Part shown: piece by piece, positions 32,198 through 41,272 of the stretch
How positions within the stretch are numbered: position 1 is the stretch's first letter
Layout: each line of letters opens with the position of its first letter
Assembly: GCA_021234155.1 (NCBI GenBank)
Contig: JAJEKV010000058.1
Coordinates: 6,398,600 to 6,462,599 of the forward strand
Direction of reading: 5' to 3'
DNA length: 64,000 nucleotides
Source of the DNA: Isoetes taiwanensis
Taxonomy: Eukaryota > Streptophyta > Lycopodiopsida > Isoetales > Isoetaceae
The notes under the pieces: model-generated
Databases searched by the model: none
What the model was told of the DNA's origin: nothing
What the model saw: the letters and a program-made list of their open reading frames with translations, nothing else
Program-made: the position numbers and the translations under genes

Positions 32198-33287
32198 TTT
32201 GTTGCAGCAAGCACATGATTGTCGTGGGCATTTTGCAGCCGTAACCACAGCTAGGAAGATTCTTCATTGGGGATATTATTGGCCAACTCTTTACAAGGAT
32301 ACTAGAGACTTTGTTAGCAAATGTGAGAAGTGTCAAAGGCATAAACAATTGACAGGCCACAATAATATGCCATTCCATCCTATTTTGAGCGTTGGTCCAT
32401 TTCATATGTGGGGATTGGATTACATTGGGCCTATCAATCCTCCATCTTCCAAAGGTCATAAGTATATCTTGGCAGCCACATGCATGTTTACGAAGTGGGT
32501 AGAAGCAATTCCAGCAAAGCATGCTACAGAAAATACCACAGTAAGCTTTCTTTATCACAATTTGATTTCTCGGTTTGGTGTTCCCACCATTCTTTTGTCT
32601 GATCGGGGAACTCATTTCATGGGAAAAGTGGTAGCTCAGTTAACAGAAAAGATTGGTGTTCAACATGTGCAAGCTTCTGCTTATTATCCACAGGGAAATG
32701 GGCAAGCTGAGTCCACTAACAAAATTTTGAAAGCTATCTTGGCTAAAACAGTGAAGGATAATCAAAGAAATTGGCATGAAGCCTTGACAGGTGCCTTATG
32801 GAGTTTCAGGTGTACTTACAAGTTGGCTACAGGATTTACACCCTTTGAATTAGTTTATGGAGTGCAAGCTGTGATGCCTATTCATTTGGATATTCCTTTG
32901 TGTTCATTTGTGGAGCTCCCTTATTATGAGAATTTAGGAGAAGTTCCAACTCCAAATCAAGTGCATAATAGGATGGATGATTTGTTGCAATTGCAAGAGA
33001 TGAGACAAGAAGCAGCAGATTTCAATATGAGGCATAAACAAAAAGTAAAGCTTATGAAAGACAAGTTACAGGTTGTCAATCCATTTGAGGAAGGGCAATT
33101 GGTGTTGTGCAGGACCACTAAGAAGCATCTATCCAAATTTCAAAGCCCATGGGAAGGCCCATTTCTGATTGATAAAGAAGTACCAGGTGGGGCTTTCTAC
33201 TTGATGACTCCAGAAGGGGAATTGTTGCCTAATCCCAGAAATGGCAAGGATCTCAGGCCTTATTTTGAAAGAGAAGTGCTTTTCTAA
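32172..33287 (+). CDS. Gypsy integrase (371 aa, frameshifted from pol)
   Basis: Inserts the cDNA. The HHCC zinc domain (HDLLQQAHDCRGHF, CEKCQRHK), then the catalytic core with D (WGLDYIGPI), D (LLSDRGTHF) and E (YYPQGNGQAEST), and a C-terminal part with FQSPWEGPFLIDKE. It overlaps the pol ORF by 26 bp. The pol frame reads EGLLLRCV and then loses homology, whereas this frame continues LLGQQTHDLL, so a single-base indel near 32170-32180 separates them. No chromodomain or additional RNase H follows; the stop is at 33285-33287. Confidence 0.93.
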   Translation: MLLGQQTHDLLQQAHDCRGHFAAVTTARKILHWGYYWPTLYKDTRDFVSKCEKCQRHKQLTGHNNMPFHPILSVGPFHMWGLDYIGPINPPSSKGHKYILAATCMFTKWVEAIPAKHATENTTVSFLYHNLISRFGVPTILLSDRGTHFMGKVVAQLTEKIGVQHVQASAYYPQGNGQAESTNKILKAILAKTVKDNQRNWHEALTGALWSFRCTYKLATGFTPFELVYGVQAVMPIHLDIPLCSFVELPYYENLGEVPTPNQVHNRMDDLLQLQEMRQEAADFNMRHKQKVKLMKDKLQVVNPFEEGQLVLCRTTKKHLSKFQSPWEGPFLIDKEVPGGAFYLMTPEGELLPNPRNGKDLRPYFEREVLF

Positions 33288-33679
33288 GGGATTCAGATTT
33301 GGCAGAGCTCCAATTACAGAGAATTGTGGAGAATTTTTGGGTTACAGCAGGTCGTTTTTCTGTAAAAACAGGTGGTGACAGTTCCATAATACTTCATCTA
33401 TCCTACATCAAAAGATGCGTTTACGATACTGAATCCAACGAGCTATGGTGCAGGTCAAACGGAGTTCTGGAACTCAAGATATCAGCTTTCAAAGTTTGCC
33501 ACAGTTACAAAGACTCTGTTTCGTCACTGTCATTTTGGACCAGGTTGTTTGTATTAGTAATTTGGATTTGAGGAGGGTGTAAATGTGTCATTTGGGGACA
33601 TGTCCCAAGGACCATATGAGTTTGTTTTGTTGTGGGTTCTCCGCCACGGAGTGGCACATTTTCCCACTGTGGTCGCCAC
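33288..33679 (+). other. Gypsy 3' non-coding region
   Basis: No gene. The only polypurine-like run, GAGGAGGG (about 33569-33576), lies some 100 bp before the right LTR; no purine tract abuts the LTR, which is unusual. Confidence 0.55.
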
Positions 33680-34042
33680 TGTTGGGGTCGTCACCACTCA
33701 CCACACCATTCACCACTCACCACATTCGTCACCACTCACCACATTCGTCACCACTCACCACACTTGTCACCACTCACCACATCATATACCGTATATAGAG
33801 TGATATACGCGCATGCACGCGTGCAGGATATTTGCACGTATGCATTGTGGGATGATCATTACAGTATTATCTGAGCAGAGAAGAAGAACAGAGGGAGACG
33901 GAGTATTGAGAGGGAGGATTTTGATTGATCTAGCTATGGAGATGACGATTCTTTGTGTTGTGCATTGCCTTGTTCTGATAGATTGAGCTTGTATTGTTGG
34001 GTTTTTCATCCTTCTTGCAAGGTTAGAGTTCAGGCCCTAACA
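33680..34042 (+). repeat. Gypsy right LTR (363 bp)
   Basis: Same ends as the left LTR. It has one extra 19-bp CACCACTCACCACATTCGT unit and two substitutions (GGAGACGG for GGAGATGG; ATCTAGC for ATCTAAC). Confidence 0.95.
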
Positions 34043-34047
34043 GGGAA

Positions 34048-34271
34048 TTTGCGATGGACAACGCTTATCCCGTTGAGAGTAAAGATGCAATGCCCTATTT
34101 AATGTTTGTTGTTTAAGATGAGCATCTTTATTGAGAGATCGAGTCACATCACCTTTTTAACCGTTATCTTTGTTCGTGGATCTGAGAGACTTCAAGGGGT
34201 GACGAGCAGGCCCTGACGGATTTGGCTGATCAAAGGGATTAATACCCACCATAGAAAAGTCCCCTAGCTGC
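34048..34271 (-). pseudogene. Third LINE ORF1, 5' part beyond the gypsy insertion
   Basis: With the gypsy element and one GGGAA removed, the ORF1 frame continues here from the gypsy junction (SQIPTRVGG) upstream through DKRCPSQ, HLKQQTLNRA and VTRSLNKDAH to TAA at 34157-34159. Beyond it the same frame is open again (MVGINPFDQPNPSGPARHPL). No ATG occurs between the TAA and the coiled coil, so the TAA is probably a nonsense mutation. Confidence 0.65.
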
Positions 34272-34282
34272 TGCAAAGGAAT

Positions 34283-35719
34283 TGAAGAAGCCATTACTTC
34301 CAGAGGGCCGAAATGGGCTGATCTATAATAGTAATCAGTCCCGAAATCAAAAAGTCCAAAAAGCTGAGATGTATAAGGATGCAAATGGTCCGAATCATAT
34401 GTCTTTGGAAAGATCCAGGCATAAGCTTTCCAAGAGCCCGAAATCACCTGATTCTGATGTCTCTAGCTCAAGTTATAAGCTCGAGAAGTTTTGCCATCGG
34501 GCGCCAAAAGGCAGAGCGCCAAGGGGATCGAACTGACGGCGTACTAACTAAATTAATTAAAGGAGATCCATGTCATTGTTATCAGACCAGTTTGAGACTG
34601 GGAAACGCCATGGCATGAGGTGCAAGCCAATTGAGGCAGCATACGAATCATCATGGTTTGATTTAGGATTCGCATCTCAGGCTTCTGGGCACTAAGAGGC
34701 AATCATGAAGCTGTTGCGCCAAAACTGTGACCAAGGCCGAAAAGTTGAGTTTCTTGAAACCATCTCTCCGTAAGGCATACTTGATTAATGGCCTAAAGGC
34801 CTTAATTGAAAGACGACAACTAGCTAGAAATACAATATGCGCTCTATAAATACTGCTCACACAAATACAACAACATAATCACATAGAAACCATAGCAAAA
34901 TAGCCGTATAATTAGACATTTTGTGCGACGAACCATTTTTGTGATATTACTAACTATAGAACTAAGGGGGAGCAAAGAACCTGTATGGTATATAGAGCAA
35001 AACATGTAATTGAGATGGCTAATGGTCTCTTTCATGGGACTGCAAGGACACCACAAATGCGTTTTTTACTGTGAAGACTGTAAGGTTTATGTGTGTGCTG
35101 GAGCTTGTGACTCTTTTTTTTTTTTTTTGCATTCAGATTTATGGGCTAAGTTGTGTCTTGACAAAAATAAAGCTCTCAACGATTTGAAATATAAAATAGA
35201 AAGGAGATATGTACTATATTTGCTTGCTAGTTTGTTGTACTGTTTAAGTTGTATTCGAATGCATTCCTCTTGCAGAGCTACTAAATGACTTTTCTATGAA
35301 GTTGGCACGAATGTGGATGATGTAATCCGAAAGGTCTATATTAAACAACAATTGAAATGTATATGTTTGTTTCTTCAGAAAGAAAACTAGCTTATCTTTG
35401 AGATGTCTAATCATGGAAACATTAACGCTATAGGATGTAATTCCACTATTTTTCCAGGCCAAGCAGATTAGATACTTGTGCACAGGCTTCGAAAAGTTGC
35501 AAGGGAGTTGTGGACAAAAAATACACACTTGTATCTAAATCATACCAAGGTTTTGCAGAAAAAGCAGCATATTGTTTGCAAATCGTAGCTGCAGAATGTG
35601 CAGCATGTGGGAAGGAACATAGGAAAAATCTCTTTAAGTTTTTCATTTGCACTGGACATTCTTGTATTGCTGAAACTAATTTTATTTAGAAGCCAAGTAG
35701 ACAAAAAATTTTGTATTTT
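34283..35719. other. No recognised gene
   Basis: Mostly AT-rich with a T17 run near 35115. A plus-strand frame at 34282-34536 is rich in Lys, Ser and Pro but matches nothing known to me and lies opposite the LINE 5' frame. Confidence 0.45.
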
Positions 35720-37222
35720 CAGATAGCAAATTGACAGAGACTCACTAAGCTTTAACGTCATCATCATGAGTAAGTGCTGAAAAGAAGCAATGGCTGGTGC
35801 TGCCTTTGGGCCTTACATGAAATGGTCGGTTAAGGTGCATTGAGATAAGACATAACATATCACTTTATACAGTCTGCTACAATTTTTATAGGCCCTTTTA
35901 TCACTTTTAATTCTTGTACTATACACAACCTTTTCTTATCTAGAGCTTTCATATGCGAAATCGGGGTTTAAAGGAGAAAATTCAATCGAGCATTTGATAA
36001 AAGAACATTTCATTGAGTTAAGTGATGTCATGTTAGGCTTTAAAAGTATTGCATCAATATCGTGCTTTTGTACACAATCTTCTTCAGTGGCAACTTCTTG
36101 TGTTCCCTTTATAGTATAACAGATTGAAAAGTTACAACAACAAAACACATATTACAATCCCAGCTCGATGATAGGTCTACATATGACGATCTGCTTTGAA
36201 TTTTTGCATGCAAATGAATGATTTTCATTTTAGTTGGTGTACCCAAGTGAGGAAGGTAGTTTCTTAAATCCTTATACCTTGGCAAAGGGGATCGACATGA
36301 AGGCTTAGACATTTTTTTGTGAGATCTAATATGAAATAATGCTCAACTGCAAAGTTGTATTTCAATCTGTAAAAAATTGTGATAGTTATTGAATTAAAAA
36401 AAGAAAAAACCAACGTTCCATAAACCCAAATGGGTCTATTAAAATTTTGGACATCCTAAACAAAATGAATTATTACTCCATAATCGCACATTGGTTTGGA
36501 GTTAGGTTTTTTGACGTAGCCAGTTAACATCACACATTGCACGATGATCGATGGAATATTAATCACATTGCAAATTTTACCTACCCCCATTAGTTACAAT
36601 GCTTGTATCTGACAATGTCCAAATCTTTAGAATTTTTAATCTATTTTATCTCACATGTGCACTACTAAGGAATATGATAGTGCAAGCCTTCACTCAAATT
36701 CTTTGCCTAGCATGCTATGTAGAAGTTTAAAAAGACAATGCAGATCAACCCATTTAGGCCCATGTTTGGACAACTCCAGTGTTAAATGTTATTGCTCATT
36801 CTAACATTGTCCAAACGCTCAGATATGACTAAATGATCTCCAAGAGCTCAAAAATTTTAGAAAATATGCTGGCTAGAGAATAACACTTACACTTCAGCAT
36901 CTTCGATCTTAATCTTGCTCAACTAAAAGTTGATGCCGGCTATTTCTCTAGCTCGCGTACCTTATATTATCATTACAAGCTAACCATAAAGAGGGTTTTC
37001 ATGGATGAGCATGTGGACGTAGTTGTTAAGATACACATAGATTTCTCCACGTTAGGTTCAGTTACTCCACGTCCAAAGTTTGTGCCATGAATGACACTCG
37101 TTGTGAATACATATGCTTATATAGAATTCTGTGCTGAAGTACCAGGAGTGAACGTGATGGTACGTAAATTCATACACAAGACACATATATGAATGGAGGT
37201 GGCGTATGTCAAGAAGCCAACC
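35720..37222. repeat. Segmental duplication, copy A
   Basis: 35720-36960 matches 52534-53911 (copy B), e.g. shared AGACTCRCTAAGCTTTAACG, TGCTACAATTTTTATAGGCC and GTTAGGTTTTTTGACGTAGC. 36888-37222 matches 62739-63069 (copy C), e.g. GATGAGCATGTGGACGTAGT and GGAGGTGGCGTATGTCAAGA. No coding content recognised. Copy A contains both halves, so B and C look like separate derivatives. Confidence 0.85.
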
Positions 37223-37581
37223 AGAGTTTCCCTTAAGGGGCGAATCTTCGCAAAGATGCTATATTTAGTGATTTTTTTAAAAGTGAATACGAAGGTCGAT
37301 TAGGCCCTGTATTAAATTTGTTTTTAATGGTTCGCCAACCTTTCGACGGTGAAGGTTCCTGCCCAGGTTGGAGTCGCCAAGAAGACTACGGCAAGATTAG
37401 TCCAGTTTGCCTAGATTTTTACACCTATTATTGGATTTCAACTTGATTCGCCTCTTACCATACAAGGCCATTGACAAACTTTTGTTTGTAAGCCTGGGAA
37501 GTCTCTTTCTTGGCCTCAACCGTAGAGTTTTTATAAATGAAATCAAAAGCTATTTGCAACTTGGCCTCTTATTTGATAACC

Positions 37582-38002
37582 ATGGAATGCCTTTGTATGG
37601 TTTCTTGCTTTTCCTGTGTGTGTATGGCATGCTATGTTATTTTCGTTACAACTGGCATTGTAGTATTTTTTTTGGAGTAAATGCAACTCACAGAAGATAG
37701 AAGATGAAAATGATGACTAATCTTGCATTTGTCTATCTACAGGAGCAAGCTCTATTGGTGTTTGTTATGGACTAGATGGTGATAATCTACTATCACCAGA
37801 GAAGGTGGCTCAGCTTCTTCAATCAGAATCGATTTCTAAGGTTAGACTATTTGATGCAGATCTAAATGTCCTTCAAGCATTTAGAAACACATGCCTAGAG
37901 ATAATTGTTGGAATTAAGAACTCAGAGATTTCAGACATTGCATATTCAACTAGTGCTGCAGATGCTTGGATTGCAAGGATGGCTTACAGGTTTCTTGCAT
38001 GA
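37582..38002 (+). pseudogene. GH17 beta-1,3-glucanase, N-terminal fragment
   Basis: The exon at 37743-38002, behind a splice acceptor (TCTACAG), reads SSIGVCYGLDGDNLLSPEKV, AQLLQSESISKVRLFDADLN, VLQAF and EIIVGIKNSEI. This is the conserved start of plant GH17 enzymes (IGVNYG, LPSPxxV, VRLYD, VxVGVPN). The frame ends at 38002, before the catalytic glutamates, so at most 85 residues of a usual 330 or more remain. A hydrophobic upstream reading (from ATG 37582, donor GTAAATG at 37677, 66-bp intron) could be a signal-peptide exon, but its phase does not fit the GH17 frame, so the junction is unresolved. Confidence 0.75.
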
Positions 38003-38835
38003 ACAATTCTTGGATTATCTAACCCTGTTGCTGACTTGTTTCTCAGATGCCTGCACAAATTAAAGGCTTGTAATTGTTCACCGGCTTGTAAATTCAATGC
38101 TTGAAGAGGAGTAATTTGGCATCAACACCGTTTTTTTCCATAGGTATGAAATGTATCAAGCTGTTTGCTTTGGATCTGCATTATTTTACACCTTAATCAA
38201 CCTAAAACTCATCTACATTATTATTCATGTTATTCATTTTACCTTCAACAGCCTTTCTTTTAATGCATTATCTTTTGCAGCTTTAGAATATTATTTGTGC
38301 TACAAGATACTATACTCTAGTCTATCCCATCCTTGATAATAAATACTCTAGTATATCCCATCCTTGATATGAAAACCTGTCATTCCTTTTTAGCTTCTAA
38401 ATTATTATATATGTTCATAATCTGGGATAAGAAAAATGAAAGATGATCATTCCTGCTTATTGTGTTTGTTTTTGGGTTGCCCCTAGGGGGGCAAATCCTT
38501 GTTTATGTGGGCCTTTGGCATATCCCAAGCATATGCCAGTATATGCCCAGAATATACTAATGACTGCTAAAAAACCCACTATTGTCTGTAAACTGGCGGT
38601 CATTTCGTTGCTGAGCAGCCACTCTGGAAACCGGGTAACCGGTGTTCTGGCGATGGTGGCTGCTGTGATGATACGTATCAGTTGTTCAGAACTTGTGTTT
38701 CCAGCAGTATTCGGATCTTGGCAAATATAGATGCGCCCCTTGGAGCCGCTTTCTTGAAGATATATTGCAATATTAGAGGTATTTTAGCAAAGGAGCCGCT
38801 TTGTTTTGGACTGATGAGCTCGACGGTGTTGCAAA
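38003..38835. other. No recognised gene
   Basis: AT-rich to 38430; 38440-38830 is more balanced. A duplicated CTCTAGTMTATCCCATCCTTGAT (38315 and 38349) is visible. No coding similarity. Confidence 0.5.
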
Positions 38836-38997
38836 ATGGAAGCAACCTTCAGCATGCTGCCGGAGGAGGTTGCTGAGAAAGTGCTATGAAGATTGGACGA
38901 CGTCGGAGATTTGGCTCGATTTTCTCTTGTCTCCAAATACTGGTACCATTTCATTCATTCTAAGGAGTTTTGGAAACGGGGATCTACCATAGGTTAT
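38836..38997 (+). pseudogene. F-box domain fragment with TGA
   Basis: ATG at 38836. Reads MLPEEVAEKVL, TGA (38887-38889), RLDDVGDLARFSLVSKYWYH, FIHSKEFWKRG, which is the F-box fold (LPxEVxxKIL, L-RxSxVSKxWY, I-S-FW). F-box proteins link substrates to Skp1-Cullin ligases. The single TGA sits where an Arg, Ser or Trp codon is common. The frame runs on into the PPR segment without another stop. Confidence 0.75.
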
Positions 38998-39089
38998 GTC
39001 TATAACCAAAGCCAGTGCTCTTCTTACTCTATTTTTGACGATTTTCAATCTGTCCTGTCGTGCACTTCTGAACGGCATGTAAGATCCAC

Positions 39090-40015
39090 TTGTGGGTACC
39101 TTAACACAGGTCTTCTTCCAGGTCAAGAGGCGCAAGCAGCCTTTGACATATTGCCAGTTCGGAATGTCGTGTCTTGGACTGCATTAACTTTTGGATACGA
39201 TGAGTATGGATTCGGCAAGGAAGCCCTGCAGTGTTTTGAGGAGATGCGCATAGAGGGCATTTCTCCAGATGTTCTAACTTACCTCTTTAGCTTGAAAGCT
39301 TGTGGCAGCACTGGTGCCATAGACAAGGGACATGAAATGCACCTTGAAATTGCACAAAGGGGCCTTGAGAAAGATCTTTTGCTAGCGAATGCTTTGATAG
39401 ACATGTATGCAAAATGTGGCTCACTCCTAGTGGCACAGGAAGTCTTTGATAATGTGTCAAATCGAAACACTGTATCATGGAATGTGCTTATTGCTGGGTA
39501 TGCTGACAACGGATATGCAGGTAAAGCATTAGAATATTTTGAGCAGATGCAATTGAAGGGTGTGTCCCCAAATGCAGTGAGCTTTGTCTGCAGCTTGAAA
39601 GCTTGCAGCAAGCTAGGTGCACTAGAAATTGGCCACAAACTGCATATGAAGATAGCAGAACATGGCTTTGAGAACTGCATATGAACATAGCAGAACATTG
39701 TGTCATGGAATGCGTTAATTTCAGGCTATGCAGAAAGAGGGCGCAGTGAAGAAGTGCTCAAATGTTTAATGCTGATAGAAAAGGATGGCATATCCCCAAA
39801 TGCTGTTACATTTGTTTGTAGTTTAAAAGCTTGTAGCAGCATGGGATCAATAGATAAAGGTCGTGAAATACACTAAAAAATCAGGCAATTAGAGCACGAT
39901 CAGGACATGTGCATGAGGCAGAGGAATTACTTGAGATTGCACCATGTCCACCTTCTGAAGAAGCATTGACAGCTTTGCTTAGTGGGTGCAAAACTTATGG
40001 GGAACCAGGTCTAGG
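39090..40015 (+). pseudogene. PLS-type PPR protein pseudogene
   Basis: Organellar RNA-binding repeat protein. 39090-39681: AFDILPVRNVVSWTALTFGY, ALQCFEEMRIEGISPDVLTY, SLKACGSTGAIDKGHEMHLE, ANALIDMYAKCGSLLVAQEV, NTVSWNVLIAGYADNGYAGK and so on, ending at a stop at 39682-39684. A shifted frame continues at 39694 (NIVSWNALISGYAERGRSEE, SLKACSSMGSIDKG) to TAA at 39874. The last part (39900-40015) reads SGHVHEAEELLEIAPCPPSE and ALLSGCKTYGE, the E-domain region. A small duplication (CATATGAA-ATAGCAGAACA at about 39642 and 39677) marks the first break, where about one repeat is missing. It is in frame with the F-box fragment upstream. Confidence 0.9.
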
Positions 40016-40244
40016 CCTCAAATCAAATGAGTTTAGCTGTTATATACAGCTAAAAGGAAACTTCAATCTAACTCAACATTTGCATGTCCTTTATCTACTC
40101 CAAGAATCTTTCTCTTATTTCTCCTATTCTGACTATATGACAGAAGACGTTAAATTTCAATATCACTTAGGAAAGCTCAAACAACTCATGCTCCATGCAG
40201 AGAGGGGAATGAGAAAACAGGTGAAGAACAAGGATAGAAAGTAA

Positions 40245-41270
40245 AGGACCTTATTGACAAGCAAGGTAGAAAAGCTCTAACCTTCTGCTTATAATGGTTT
40301 TGGCTGATTATTGTTCTTACATCGGCTCAACCACATTGGCAAACTAGTAAACTCATGCATACTTGTGCAGACATGCCATCATGGTGGTGTTAGCAGTCTG
40401 GATCTGAATCATATATATGTGCAAAGTGTGGTACCTGTACATGAGCCATGTTTGTTTTTAAGCAAGAATATCATGGCTGAACACAACATGGCTGCATTTT
40501 ATTATTTTGGACAGCTGCAAATGACATTTTATTTAAGCTGAATATCATGGCTTGACAACATGGCTGCACATGACCTGGGCATCGCTACCTCGGTTATCCA
40601 TCGAGTCCACATTATTCTTGTTATACATGTCTAGATGAGAAAATATGAAGCTTGTAATATATCAAGCATAAGGATGATCAATTTGGGTACTGATTAATTT
40701 TGTGATCCTCAGATTCCACCTACTTTTATATTTTGATGAGGATAAAAGAAGCTGCAGAAGAAAACTGGAGAAGGAAGCTGCAGAAGGAGGATTGTGAAAT
40801 GCAATTTTAGCATTGAGGAGGGGTAGAAAATGGCAGAATGCTATTTCTTAGATTGGGTTTACTTTCAATGATAGCTATGCATGGGTAGATCATGGCAAAT
40901 ACTTAGCAAACATTGACAAATGTTACTTGCATATGGTTCGCAACGTTGAAAAATAGTTCTCGAAATATTAATAAGTGTTACGCATTAAATATTGGGCAAT
41001 TACTTGTTGTAAAAAATATAATGTCAAAGAAAATGTTCTACAAATATTAGCCAACATATGCAAAAAAATGATGGAAAAGTGTTAAAAATATATAAATGTT
41101 GGGCATATGATGGATATATGTTGGACAAAATTTTAAAAACGATATTTCTTTTATATTGGCTATGTAGTTATTTACTGGTTATGTAGTTATGTACTTGACT
41201 GCATAGAATGTGGGCCAGACCAAGAGAAAATTGATACAGGCATGTCTCATCACATAATGTTTTGACAGAT
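40245..41270. other. No recognised gene
   Basis: Low-complexity, AT-rich stretch, especially 40960-41120 with recurring AAATATT/GTTGGACAA words. No coding similarity. Confidence 0.5.
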
Positions 41271-41272
41271 TA

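Larger units (their letters stand above)
26990..34042 (+). mobile_element. Ty3/gypsy LTR retrotransposon (7.05 kb), young
   Basis: LTRs at 26990-27333 and 33680-34042, both TG...CA. The 5-bp duplication GGGAA lies at 26985-26989 and 34043-34047. Coding order gag-PR-RT-RNaseH-IN defines Ty3/gypsy; no chromodomain is seen after the integrase. The LTRs differ by two substitutions and one 19-bp repeat unit, so the insertion is recent. It lies in ORF1 of the third LINE on the opposite strand. Frame changes at the gag/pol and RH/IN junctions mean it may be defective, or may use frameshifting at the first. Confidence 0.95.
21891..34282 (-). mobile_element. Third LINE (ORF1p/EN-RT type), split by a gypsy element
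   Basis: A minus-strand LINE of a different family from copies 1 and 2. An 11-bp match TGCAAAGGAAT at 21891-21901 (3' side, merging into the tail) and 34272-34282 (5' side) is a candidate target duplication. Between these, after removing the gypsy element and one GGGAA copy, the LINE is about 5.3 kb, a normal full length. Contents: 5' region, ORF1 with coiled coil and RRM, ORF2 with endonuclease, RT and a Cys/His C-terminus, 3' UTR, and a (TAGAA)16 tail in place of poly(A). Many frameshifts make it inactive. Confidence 0.8.
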
